NCBI GenBank assembly: GCA_025463985.1
Contig: JAODBM010000029.1
Location: 1 to 35,298, forward strand
DNA from: Acidimicrobiales bacterium
Lineage (GTDB): Bacteria; Actinomycetota; Acidimicrobiia; Acidimicrobiales; Iamiaceae
Reading direction: 5' to 3'
DNA length: 35,298 nucleotides
The stretch's first letter is position 1; each line of letters opens with the position of its first letter. Shown here piece after piece: positions 23,344 to 31,070 of this stretch. Below the pieces are notes generated by a model. The model was given only the letters and a program-made list of their open reading frames with translations. It did not search any database and was not told the DNA's origin. A program made the translations under genes and the position numbers.

Positions 23344-24806
23344 TGCCAGCGGGCTTCGTGTTCAACCCACCACCGGGATGGCCGGTCCCGCCAGAGGGTT
23401 GGGAGCCTCCCGAACGCTGGGTCCCGGACCCCGCCTGGCCACCGGCCCCGCTCGGCTGGAACTTCTGGACTGCTGCCTCTGTGGCCTCTCCGCCGCCCCA
23501 AGCGCCGCCTGCTGCACCCGCGGAGCCGAGACTCGAAGCCGCCTCGCCCGCGGTGACCGACGACCTCGCGCCCCCGTTGGCGAACAATCACTGTGAGCGG
23601 GAGGCGCCCGAGGAAGACGACACCCCGAATGGCGACCCGGTCCCAACGGGGCTCGGCGACGAGCTGGCCGAGCTTCGCGCCGCACTCGCTGCAGCCCAAG
23701 CGGAGCTAGATCGGACCCGCGCCGCGGGGGCATCGGCTGGCTCTGACGTCGTTGAATTGGACGATGAGCGAGTTCTCCAGGAGGTGGGCATCTATCGTTA
23801 CCACCACCCCCTTGAGAACGCAGACGCCTACCGGGATCGACTTCGCGAGCTTCAGGAGCGGATTAAGAACACGGTGAAGCAGGGCGGGGCCATCGAGGCC
23901 TCGGAGATGTTTACGTTCAACAACTCGCTGGCCAAGGGCCGCAAGATGACCAGCGACTTGGGGAAGCTGATGTTGCGCGCCTACAACGCGGAAGCAGACA
24001 ACTGCGTGCGGTCGCTGCGCGCCGGGAACGTGCTAACGGCGAAGAAGCGTCTTGAGGGTTCCGTCACTTCCATTGCAAAGCTTGGCTCGATGATGGAGAT
24101 GACCATCAGCCCGCAGTACCACGAGCTACGAAACGAGGAGCTCGAACTCACCGCCGACTTCCTCATGAAGGTCCAGGAGGAGAAGGAAGCAGGCCGAGAG
24201 GAGAGGGAGCGTCTTCGGGAGGAACGCAAGGTCGAACAGGAACTGGCCGCGGAGAAGGAACGTTTGGCGAAGGAGCGGTCGCACTTCGTGAACGCTCTCG
24301 AGGCTTTGCGCGCCAACGGCGACGAGATCGGCGTCGCGGAGCTCGAAGCCAAGGTCGCGGGACTCGACGAGGCGATTGCCCAGAACGACTACCGGGCCGC
24401 CAACATCCGGGCGGGATACGTCTACGTGATCTCGAACCGGGGCGCCTTCGGACATGACGTCGTGAAGATCGGCCTCACTCGCCGGCTCGAGCCCATGGAC
24501 CGAGTCCGAGAGCTCGGAGACGCATCGGTACCGTTCCCCTTCGACGTCCATGCCCTGTTCTTTTCCGAAGACGCTGTCACTTTGGAGAATGAGCTCCACC
24601 ATGCCTTCGCCGAGAGGCGAGTCAACGTCGTCAACGAACGGCGCGAGTTCTTCTTCGCCACGCCCGAACAGGTGCGTGTTGTGCTTGCAGAGAAGGTCGG
24701 CAACCTCCTCGAGTTCACCGACGATCCCGAGTCCACCCAATACCTGCAGAGCCGGAAGTACTGGCCCGACCCCGCAGCGGCCGCCGCCAGCGGTCGATCT
24801 GCCTGA
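23343..24806 (+). CDS. DUF4041 / GIY-YIG (T5orf172-type) nuclease-like protein
   Basis: The protein has 487 residues. GTG at 23343 overlaps the previous stop (TAGTG), indicating translational coupling. The N-terminus is the actinobacterial Trp/Pro leader (FNPPPGWPVPPEGWEPPERW). A linker and short coiled coil follow, then a DUF4041 domain (~140-350) with ERVLQEVGIYRYHHPLENADAY and long charged helices (EEKEAGREERERLREERK). Residues ~357-440 form a GIY-YIG domain: GYVYVISN, DVVKIGLTRR, RVRELGDASVPFPFDVHALF and the metal-binding glutamate in LENELHHAF. Known: such domains cut DNA. Inference: it is the effector of the two-gene module, with the coiled coils for sensing or assembly. Confidence 0.85.
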   Translation: MPAGFVFNPPPGWPVPPEGWEPPERWVPDPAWPPAPLGWNFWTAASVASPPPQAPPAAPAEPRLEAASPAVTDDLAPPLANNHCEREAPEEDDTPNGDPVPTGLGDELAELRAALAAAQAELDRTRAAGASAGSDVVELDDERVLQEVGIYRYHHPLENADAYRDRLRELQERIKNTVKQGGAIEASEMFTFNNSLAKGRKMTSDLGKLMLRAYNAEADNCVRSLRAGNVLTAKKRLEGSVTSIAKLGSMMEMTISPQYHELRNEELELTADFLMKVQEEKEAGREERERLREERKVEQELAAEKERLAKERSHFVNALEALRANGDEIGVAELEAKVAGLDEAIAQNDYRAANIRAGYVYVISNRGAFGHDVVKIGLTRRLEPMDRVRELGDASVPFPFDVHALFFSEDAVTLENELHHAFAERRVNVVNERREFFFATPEQVRVVLAEKVGNLLEFTDDPESTQYLQSRKYWPDPAAAAASGRSA

Positions 24807-24840
24807 CGGTCATGGTGACGTCGCGAGATGGGCGGACGCC

Positions 24841-24883
24841 TTGAGAGGAGACTGCTATCCTAAGAGATAGCAGCTCTCCTCAA
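24841..24883. promoter_or_regulatory. Palindromic operator candidate upstream of the XRE/nucleotidyltransferase pair
   Basis: CTGCTATC (24852-24859) and GATAGCAG (24866-24873) form a perfect inverted repeat around CTAAGA. It is flanked by the imperfect outer arms TTGAGAGGAG and CTCTCCTCAA. It is AT-richer than its surroundings and ends about 15 bases before the GTG at 24897. Autorepression by the XRE protein is a reasonable inference. Confidence 0.55.
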
Positions 24884-24896
24884 AGCGAGGTCGATC

Positions 24897-25448
24897 GTGG
24901 TCGAGCCATCGAGATCCGCAGTGCTGCTGCGGGACGTGCGCCGGTGCACCGGCCTGTCGCAGCGCGCCTTCGCTGAACTCGGCGGCACGTCGGGACCGAC
25001 GATCGCCGCCTACGAGCTCGCCACGAAGGAGCCGCGGCTGTCGACCATCGAGCGGCTTGCCGAGGCGGCGGGGCTCGAGGTGCAGGTGACCCTCGTGCCG
25101 GCCGAGCCGGCCATGGCCGCTCGTGCTCGCCGCGAGCAGAGGTCTCTAGCCGTCGCAGCAGCCGTTGCCGCAGCCGTCGAGCGCGATCCGGATCGCGCTC
25201 GGGCGATCGCCGAGGAGAACCTGGCGAAGATGGAGACGGTCGTCGGGTCCAATGCGTCGCGACGCTGGCCGGACGAGTGGCGAACAATCGTCGATCGGGG
25301 CCCTCGGGCGATACGCCGAGCGTTGCTGCAGCGTGGGCCGCACGGGCACGACATGCGCCAGATGAGCCCATTCGCGGGCGTGATCACCGATGGGGAGCGA
25401 CGTGCGGCCTTGGCCGCCTGCAAGGTCCTCACAGTGGAGGAGCGCTGA
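24897..25448 (+). CDS. XRE-family helix-turn-helix protein, antitoxin candidate
   Basis: The protein has 183 residues. GTG at 24897 is preceded by GCGAGG. The N-terminal HTH reads LLRDVRRCTGLSQRAFAELGGTSGPTIAAYELATKEPRLSTIERLAEAAG. An Ala-rich helical segment (~75-110) follows (LAVAAAVAAAVERDPDRARAIAEENLAKM), then WPDEWRTIVDRGP and a C-terminal MRQMSPFAGVITDGERRAAL. I recognise this composition as the usual upstream partner of DUF6036-type nucleotidyltransferases. The next gene starts immediately after its TGA with GGAGGAG inside this gene's end, so the two are coupled. Likely roles are autoregulation and neutralisation of the partner. Confidence 0.8.
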   Translation: MVEPSRSAVLLRDVRRCTGLSQRAFAELGGTSGPTIAAYELATKEPRLSTIERLAEAAGLEVQVTLVPAEPAMAARARREQRSLAVAAAVAAAVERDPDRARAIAEENLAKMETVVGSNASRRWPDEWRTIVDRGPRAIRRALLQRGPHGHDMRQMSPFAGVITDGERRAALAACKVLTVEER

Positions 25449-26015
25449 ATGCGCCGGGACCAGCTCGAACACCTCCTGCGAGCCGCCGCACAGATCACCG
25501 GCGTTGTCGACCTCGTCGTGATCGGCAGCCAGGCCATCCTCGGTTCGTTTGCTGACTACCAACTGCCGATCTCCGCCACGCGGTCAACCGAGGCGGACAT
25601 CGCGGTGGACCTCATCGTCGCAGGCCGTTCACCTGACGACAGAGCTGAGGCCGACCTCGCGGACGAGGTGGATGGCGCGATCGGCGAGCACTCTGCTTTC
25701 CACCGCGAGTTCGGGTATTACGCACAAGGCGTCGAATCCATCACCGCCACGGTCACCGTCGGCTGGAGAGATCGCCTCGTTCCGGTCATCGTCGAGGGTG
25801 TGGACGCGCCCGTCGCCGTCGGGTGGTGTCTCGAGCGACACGACCTCTGGGTTTCCAAGGCCGCTGCCTCTCGGCCGAAGGACCACGAGTTCTGTACCGC
25901 GCTCGCCGTCGCTGGCTTGGTCGATCGGGAGGAGTGCGCTCAACGTATTGCACTGCTTTCCGTGGCCGACCGGCGAAGGGCGGAGGTGACGTTCAGCCGG
26001 TCGTTCGCGCAGTAG
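25449..26015 (+). CDS. DUF6036-type nucleotidyltransferase, toxin candidate
   Basis: The protein has 188 residues. ATG at 25449 directly abuts the TGA of the XRE gene. The nucleotidyltransferase core is visible as VVIGSQAILGSF (the G-S motif) and STEADIAVDLI (the D-x-D metal pair). These are followed by GEHSAFHREFGYYAQGVESITATVTVGWRDRLVPV, VGWCLERHDLWVSKAAASRPKDHEF and a short helical tail. The family relates to AbiEii/MenT-like nucleotidyltransferases that in other systems add nucleotides to tRNA or proteins. The target here is unknown. With the XRE partner it forms a putative toxin-antitoxin or abortive-infection pair within the accessory region. Confidence 0.82.
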   Translation: MRRDQLEHLLRAAAQITGVVDLVVIGSQAILGSFADYQLPISATRSTEADIAVDLIVAGRSPDDRAEADLADEVDGAIGEHSAFHREFGYYAQGVESITATVTVGWRDRLVPVIVEGVDAPVAVGWCLERHDLWVSKAAASRPKDHEFCTALAVAGLVDREECAQRIALLSVADRRRAEVTFSRSFAQ

Positions 26016-26016
26016 G

Positions 26017-26033
26017 GCCGGCCTCAAACCGGC
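26017..26033 (+). terminator. Short hairpin after the nucleotidyltransferase gene
   Basis: GCCGG pairs with CCGGC around CCTCAAA, two bases after the stop. The stem is only five pairs and there is no T-tract, so support is weak. Confidence 0.3.
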
Positions 26034-26129
26034 AACCGAGGGACTGCAGATCCAACGCGTAGTTTCGGGCGCACTGGCGGCGCGACTTCGCGCAGGTCCG
26101 GTCCGTATCGCCGGTCATAGAGTGCGCTC

Positions 26130-26372
26130 ATGGCCACCGAGAACGTGAGCATCCGGGACCTTCGCAACCATGGCGCCGACGTCGTCGACCGGGTGCAGCA
26201 CGGCAACCGCGTGATCGTGACTCGAGCGGGCCGGCCGGTCGCCGAGCTCCGGCCGATGGCAAAGGCGCCAGTCGATGCGGTCTCCTTGCTCGAGCGGCGG
26301 CGCAACCTCCCCCCGCTCGACCCCGATCGGTTTCGCTCGGACATCGATCAGCTCCCCGCCAGGTCGCTCTGA
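26130..26372 (+). CDS. Phd/YefM-type antitoxin
   Basis: The protein has 80 residues. The ATG lacks a clear Shine-Dalgarno; CATAGA ends eight bases upstream, so the transcript may be leaderless. The sequence ENVSIRDLRNHGADVVDRVQHGNRVIVTRAGRPVAELRPM is the complete Phd/YefM DNA-binding fold. It is followed by the C-terminal toxin-neutralising arm (ERRRNLPPLDPDRFRSDIDQL). It normally pairs with a VapC PIN-domain ribonuclease starting at or just after its stop. Here that toxin is present only as an internally deleted remnant, leaving an orphan antitoxin. Confidence 0.9.
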   Translation: MATENVSIRDLRNHGADVVDRVQHGNRVIVTRAGRPVAELRPMAKAPVDAVSLLERRRNLPPLDPDRFRSDIDQLPARSL

Positions 26373-26640
26373 CCGGGACCATCACCAGAGGCGTGCTCGA
26401 CACGAGCACGGTCATCTTGCCTTCGAGCCCTTGCCGTTCGACGCGGCAGCCGCTCGGGCTTTCGGCCAGGTCGCCGCGTCCCTGCGCAAGGCCGGTCGGA
26501 ACCCGGCGGCGCGGGCCTACGACCCGATGATCGCCGCGACGGCGATCGCCAACGGGTTGCCCGTGCACACCTGCAACCCAAGGGACTTTCGCGGCATCGA
26601 CGGCTTGACCGTGGTCACCGTGCCCCATCCTGAGCGCTGA
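26373..26640 (+). pseudogene. vapC: VapC-type PIN toxin with internal deletion
   Basis: Immediately after the antitoxin stop the frame reads TGTITRGVLDTSTVIL, the first strand of a PIN domain with its catalytic Asp. At about 26415-26422 it switches to another frame reading AFEPLPFDAAAARAFGQ, AARAYDPMIAATAIANGLPV and HTCNPRDFRGIDGLTVV, the second half of a PIN domain with later acidic residues, ending at 26640. Roughly 60-65 central residues, with the usual conserved glutamate, are missing. The product cannot be an active ribonuclease. The end overlaps the convergent kinase-like gene by 26 bases. Confidence 0.8.
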
Positions 26641-27151
26641 CGGCCTCAAGCCCGAGGTAGGCGAGGGACGTGGCGAGGTTGGTCGAGAGATCGGCCATCG
26701 AGTCGATGACGAGCCGGGTGTCGGTCCAGGGCTCGAACTCGTCCTTGCGGCGCTGGACAGCATCCCAAGAGGGTTCCGGGTAGCCCTCGATGTCGCGGCG
26801 CCGGGACGAGAGCCGTTCGCGATGCACCGCCTCATCGCTGCAGGTGACCTCGATGACCCTCATCGCGTCGCCTGCACTCTGAGCCGCTCGCCGCCACATC
26901 GCTCTCGCCACCTCGATCGAGCTCACCGCGTCCGCGATGGTGGTGAGACCGAGGCTCAGCTGATGCGCAGCGAGCGTGGCGGCGACCTGATAGGCGGCGA
27001 GCCCCGTCTCGAACGACGGCGCGATCCCACTTCGCCAGAGCGCGGCCTCGATCGGGTCGACGGACAAGACCGGCGCCCCGAGACCACGGCCGAGTGCGTC
27101 GGCCAGGGCGCTCTTCCCGACCCCCGGTAGACCGCTGACGACCACGAGCAC
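26615..27151 (-). CDS. AAA/P-loop kinase-like protein (zeta-toxin or kinase type)
   Basis: The protein has 178 residues. GTG at 27149-27151 is preceded six bases upstream by CAAAAT, a leaderless arrangement, and there is no Shine-Dalgarno. The Walker A motif SGLPGVGKSALADALG lies at the very N-terminus, followed by VLSVDPIEAALWRSG. These and later segments (GLTTIADAVSSIEVARAMW, VIEVTCSDEAVHRERLSSRR, WTDTRLVIDSM) resemble small actinobacterial P-loop kinases of the shikimate, adenylylsulfate and chloramphenicol-phosphotransferase type. The substrate is unknown. It has no antitoxin partner and is probably a small-molecule kinase. Confidence 0.8.
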   Translation of the reverse strand: MLVVVSGLPGVGKSALADALGRGLGAPVLSVDPIEAALWRSGIAPSFETGLAAYQVAATLAAHQLSLGLTTIADAVSSIEVARAMWRRAAQSAGDAMRVIEVTCSDEAVHRERLSSRRRDIEGYPEPSWDAVQRRKDEFEPWTDTRLVIDSMADLSTNLATSLAYLGLEAVSAQDGAR

Positions 27152-27213
27152 CGGGTCATTTTGACAGGCGGACGTCTGGCAACGGTGCGCTGCTGTCCAC
27201 CAAGCGTCGGGAT

Positions 27214-27786
27214 TCAGCCGATCTTGAGCGGCGTGACCTCCTTGTACGTCACGTGCTGGAGGTTCTTCGTGCTGCAGCCGCCGGGCTCGGGCGTGAGGTT
27301 GATCCGCTCGGCCACGTGGAGCCCGCGGAACGTGTCCGACGTCGAGGCCACGGTGCCGACGATGTCCGCCTGGGTGGGCTTGCCGGTGACCGACTTCAGC
27401 GTGACCGCCACGGTCGAGGACCTGCCGTGATCCCAGCTGACGGCGATGGTGCCGGTCGTGGGGGGCAGGGCGGCGTCGACCGACAGCAGGGTGTTGCAGT
27501 TGGCGGGGTCGTCGACCTTGAACGCCGCCGTGAGCGTGCCTGACGTGACGCCGCCACCGACGCAGCCCGTGATCGTCCCCGTGGCGTTGATCGTCTGCGC
27601 GAGCTCGTGCAGCTCCGCCTGAGCTGGTGGCTGCAGCTTCCAAAGTCCCGGGCTGAACGTGGCCGCGCCCGCCGAACGGGCACAGCTGGTTCCGGCGTCG
27701 GCGGCCGCCTCGCTCGCCGAGGATGTCAGGGCCACCATCGGCAGGATCAGCACTGACGCAAACAACAAAGAGATGGGCCTACGCAT
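27214..27786 (-). CDS. Secreted hypothetical protein
   Basis: The protein has 190 residues. ATG at 27784-27786 has AGGAGG eight bases upstream. The signal peptide (RRPISLLFASVLILPMVALTSSASEA) is followed by a mature domain with LWKLQPPAQAELHELAQTINATGTITGC, GTLTAAF, NCNTLL and TIAVSWDHGRSSTVAVTLKSVTGKPTQADIVG, ending NLTPEPGGCSTKNLQHVTYKEVTPLKIG. The alternating polar and apolar residues predict a beta-sandwich with about four cysteines. I do not recognise a characterised family; similar proteins are common in actinomycete secretomes. Confidence 0.75.
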   Translation of the reverse strand: MRRPISLLFASVLILPMVALTSSASEAAADAGTSCARSAGAATFSPGLWKLQPPAQAELHELAQTINATGTITGCVGGGVTSGTLTAAFKVDDPANCNTLLSVDAALPPTTGTIAVSWDHGRSSTVAVTLKSVTGKPTQADIVGTVASTSDTFRGLHVAERINLTPEPGGCSTKNLQHVTYKEVTPLKIG

Positions 27787-27911
27787 GCGTGGTTCCTCCT
27801 GTGAGGTCCACCCCGCGACAGGTAGGCGTAACCGCGTCGATGGGCGATGTCAACGAGCCAGCGACCCGCTGGCGCCGAGCGGGCCGCGAGGCGAGCACGC
27901 CGCACCATGGG

Positions 27912-28589
27912 ATGCTTGCGGGCGTGGATGGGATCGTGGGCAGCTCGATGCGGGTGCGCGGTGACGTCGGCCGCAAGCTCAACAACGCGCTGACCATGAC
28001 GTTCACGATCGGGCCGGACGAGCCGGTGGCGACCGCCAAGCAGAGCGGCGGTGACGGGCGGGGTCGCAAGCTCGGCGTGCTGTTCGGGTTCAAGAACGGC
28101 GGCCCCGGCATCCACGTGCTGACCAGCCTCGGCGGCACGGCGATCGAGGTGGAATCGCGGGAGCAGAAGCCGACGCTGTTCCGCAGCGCCGACGGCGCGC
28201 CGCTCGCTGAGGCCGTTCGTGGGGCGCCGTCGGTCGTGTCCGCAGCCGACGGCTCGGTGGTGTTCACGGTCGTGCCCGCTCCCGACGGGGCCACGGTGCC
28301 GGCGGGCGCCCGCCTGCCCGACGCCTTCCGCACCCACCTGCTCGACGCCGCCGGGTCGACGTTCGGGACCCTCGACGTGATCCGCTCCCAGGGCGGTTGG
28401 TCTCTCGGCGCCGAGCTCGTCGACGACATGATCTGGTTCGGTCACGCGGGTCAGCCGCTGAAGATCCCGGTGATCGGCACCGCGCTCACGTTCCTCCGGC
28501 CACCGACCGCGCTCGAGGGCGACCTGGCGCTGGCGGTCTGCGTCGACATGGCCATCGGTCTCCGGCCCTACATCCCCGAGATGGACTGA
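27912..28589 (+). CDS. Hypothetical protein, possibly scramblase/LURP-one-like fold
   Basis: The protein has 225 residues. The start is uncertain; ATG at 27912 and GTG at 27924 are both possible, with no clear ribosome-binding site. There is no signal peptide or membrane helix. Segments LNNALTMTFTIGPDEPVATAK, GRKLGVLFGFKNGGPGIHVLTSLGG, FRTHLLDAAGSTFGTLDVIRSQGGWSLGAEL and FLRPPTALEGDLALAVCVDMAIGLRPYIP suggest repeated beta-hairpins ending in a helix. This is loosely like the phospholipid-scramblase/LURP-one barrel (G-x-L-x-V turns plus a terminal hydrophobic helix). The resemblance is weak. Function is unknown. Confidence 0.65.
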   Translation: MLAGVDGIVGSSMRVRGDVGRKLNNALTMTFTIGPDEPVATAKQSGGDGRGRKLGVLFGFKNGGPGIHVLTSLGGTAIEVESREQKPTLFRSADGAPLAEAVRGAPSVVSAADGSVVFTVVPAPDGATVPAGARLPDAFRTHLLDAAGSTFGTLDVIRSQGGWSLGAELVDDMIWFGHAGQPLKIPVIGTALTFLRPPTALEGDLALAVCVDMAIGLRPYIPEMD

Positions 28590-28602
28590 CGGGTCTGCCC
28601 TC

Positions 28603-28618
28603 CGGTCGGTCCCGACCG
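28603..28618 (+). terminator. Hairpin after the 27912 gene
   Basis: CGGTCG and CGACCG form a six-pair stem with a four-base loop shortly after the stop at 28589. There is no T-tract. Support is moderate to low. Confidence 0.3.
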
Positions 28619-28741
28619 CGGCGGTGAACCACCCGTGCGCTCGCAGCGAAGGCCCTGGCAGCTGTAAGTCGGAGCGTCGGCACGAGGTCCCTAGGGCGCG
28701 GCTCTGCGGGTTCTGCGGAGCGCGTCCGAGCAAAGGGGATC

Positions 28742-31069
28742 GTGACGAGCACGCAGGACGCGAAGCGCCGTCGGCGCCAGGTCGGCGCCGACCGCCGGAC
28801 GCGGGCCAACCCGGCGGTGCCGCCGCCGGCCGCGCCCGGTTCGCTGGCGTTGGGGCGCCTCGCGCTGGCCGTGACCGGCGTGTCGTGGCTGGCCTACCTC
28901 GGGACCGTGGTCGTCCCTGAGCTGGTGGCGCACGGGCTCGCGGCCCGCCCGATCGCCGAGGCGATCGCCTACGCGATCACCGTCACCTTCCTCGTGCTGA
29001 GCGCGACGGCATACCTGCTGAGCCGGCACGGCTACCTGCGCCGCACCCGGTCGCACACGCGCACGCCGCGGGCCGAGCTCGAGGCCTTCTTCGACGGCGA
29101 CCGTGCGCCGTCGGTCACGGTGCTCGTGCCGTCCTTCCGGGAGCAGCCCGAGGTCATCCGGCAGACCGTGCTGTCGGCGGCCCTCCAAGAGGTGCCGCGC
29201 CTGCGGGTGGTGCTGCTCATCGACGATCCGATCCCCACCAGCAGTGCCGGCGCCCAGCAGATGCGCGAGCGGGCGCAGCAGGTGCCGGGCGAGGTCGCGG
29301 CGATGCTGGAGGAGCCTCGCGTGCGCTTCGCCGGCTCGCTCGCGCGGGCCGAGGCCCGGGTCGGCGACGGCCCGTCGCTCGACGACGGTGACGAGCTGGT
29401 CGCGCTGGCCGCTGACTACGAGCACGCCGTGGCGTGGCTCGACGACCTGGCGACGAGCTGGGTGTGCCGCGACCACACCGACGTCTTCTTCGTCGAGCAG
29501 GTGCTGGGCCCGCTCTCCCACGATCTGTCGGTGGCCGCGGCTGCCGTCCGCGGCGCGGCGCTGAGCCGGTCGTCGATCAGCGCGGAGCGGATGCTGCAGC
29601 TGCGCCGACGGCTCGTCTCGATCTTCTCGGCCGAACTCGCACACTTCGAGCGCAGGCGGTATCTGAACCTCTCGGTCGAGCCCAACAAGGCCATGAACCT
29701 GAACAGCTACATCGGCCTCATGGGCGCCAGCTACTGCGAGCAGATCACGTCGGCCGGGGTGCTGCTGCTGCCGTGCGCTGCGGACGACGAGATCGCCACC
29801 CTTCACGTGCCCGACGCTGACTACCTCGTGACCCTCGACGCCGACAGCGTGCTGCTGCCCGAGTACTGCCTCCGGCTCATCTATGAGATGGGCCAGCCCG
29901 GCAACGAGCGGTTGGCCGTGATCCAGACCCCATACTCCGCGTTCAACGGCGCCCCGACCCGCGTCGAGCGGCTCGCCGGTGCCACCACCGACCTGCAGCA
30001 CATGGTGCATCAAGGCATGGCCGAGCACGGTGCTGCGTTCTGGGTGGGCGCCAACGCCGTGCTGCGCACCGAGGCCGTGCGGGAGCTGCGCATCGACGAC
30101 GACAGCGAAGGCCACAGCGTCAGTCGGTTCATCAGCGATCGCACGGTGATCGAGGACACCGAGTCGACGCTCGACCTCACCGCCAAGGGCTGGACGATCG
30201 AGAGCTATCCGGAGCGGCTGGCGTACAGCGCGAGCCCGCCCGACTTCGGCTCGCTCTGCACCCAGCGCAAGCGCTGGTCCAACGGCGGGCTCATCATCCT
30301 GGGGAAGCTCGCCCTGCACTGGCGGGCCAAGAAGGAGCGCGGCGAACCCCGTCACCTGATCGAGCTGCTCCTCCGCCTCAACTACCTGGCCTCGATCACC
30401 TGGGCGACGGCGGGCCTCCTTCTGCTGCTCGCGTATCCCTTCGGCAGCGGCCTGATGAGCGGCCTCGTGGTGGTGATGTCGCTGCCCTACTTCATGGTCA
30501 TGGCCAGCGACCTCAAGCGCTGCGGCTACAAGCGGACCGACGTCATCCGCATCTACGGGTTCAACCTGATCATGCTTCCGGTCAACGCCGCGGGCGTGCT
30601 GCGCTCGATCGGGCAGATGATCACCGGCCACAAGGTCGCCTTCGCCCGCACCCCCAAGGTCCACGAGCGGACGGTGGCCCCGGCCACGTTCGTGCTCTTC
30701 GCCTACCTGATCGTGGCGGTGTCGGCCGTCGCGCTGGTCTTCGACGTCCAGCACCGGCGCTGGCCCCATGCCGTGTTCGCGGGGGCCAACCTGCTGATCG
30801 CGGCCCCGGCCATCATGGCCATGATCGGGCCGTGGAGCTCGGTGGTCGACGTCTGGGTCGGCTTCACCGACCTGCTCTACAAGCGGGACCGCAGGGCACC
30901 GGCGCCGCCCGTGCTCGACCCCGTGGCCGACTGGGCCGCCGTGCTGTACCAAGGGTCGCTCGACAAGCCCCGCGTCCCGCACCGCCACCCGCGGCCCACG
31001 AGGCCGAGCACGCCGCTCCCGCCGACCACGCCAGCCCGGCCGGCAGCGGCCCGCTCGGGCCAGGACTGA
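28742..31069 (+). CDS. Processive family-2 glycosyltransferase (cellulose-synthase-like)
   Basis: The protein has 775 residues. GTG at 28742 follows AAAGGGGATC. Two N-terminal membrane helices (~35-60 and ~68-92) precede the catalytic domain. The latter shows VTVLVPSFREQPEVIRQTVLSAALQ, the metal-binding DAD motif Asp366-x-Asp368 (TLDADSVLLP), the base motif in IEDTE (~470-474) and the acceptor motif QRKRW (508-512). These are the D, DxD, (T/E)D and Q(Q/R)xRW signatures of processive polysaccharide synthases. At least four C-terminal helices follow, and the tail is Pro-rich. It should polymerise a sugar across the membrane. The next gene starts one base after its stop, so they form an operon with a GH18-like protein. 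Confidence 0.9.
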   Translation: MTSTQDAKRRRRQVGADRRTRANPAVPPPAAPGSLALGRLALAVTGVSWLAYLGTVVVPELVAHGLAARPIAEAIAYAITVTFLVLSATAYLLSRHGYLRRTRSHTRTPRAELEAFFDGDRAPSVTVLVPSFREQPEVIRQTVLSAALQEVPRLRVVLLIDDPIPTSSAGAQQMRERAQQVPGEVAAMLEEPRVRFAGSLARAEARVGDGPSLDDGDELVALAADYEHAVAWLDDLATSWVCRDHTDVFFVEQVLGPLSHDLSVAAAAVRGAALSRSSISAERMLQLRRRLVSIFSAELAHFERRRYLNLSVEPNKAMNLNSYIGLMGASYCEQITSAGVLLLPCAADDEIATLHVPDADYLVTLDADSVLLPEYCLRLIYEMGQPGNERLAVIQTPYSAFNGAPTRVERLAGATTDLQHMVHQGMAEHGAAFWVGANAVLRTEAVRELRIDDDSEGHSVSRFISDRTVIEDTESTLDLTAKGWTIESYPERLAYSASPPDFGSLCTQRKRWSNGGLIILGKLALHWRAKKERGEPRHLIELLLRLNYLASITWATAGLLLLLAYPFGSGLMSGLVVVMSLPYFMVMASDLKRCGYKRTDVIRIYGFNLIMLPVNAAGVLRSIGQMITGHKVAFARTPKVHERTVAPATFVLFAYLIVAVSAVALVFDVQHRRWPHAVFAGANLLIAAPAIMAMIGPWSSVVDVWVGFTDLLYKRDRRAPAPPVLDPVADWAAVLYQGSLDKPRVPHRHPRPTRPSTPLPPTTPARPAAARSGQD

Positions 31070-31070
31070 C

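Noticed and set aside
23754-23768. ATTGGACGATG inside the GIY-YIG gene, resembling the reverse complement of the shared regulatory box
   Set aside because: It lies within a coding sequence, lacks the GTGCTAG half and is not near a start codon.
26037-26058. A stretch resembling a tRNA-Cys anticodon arm (CTGCAGA loop)
   Set aside because: The stem pairs only three bases and no D, T or acceptor arm can be built around it.
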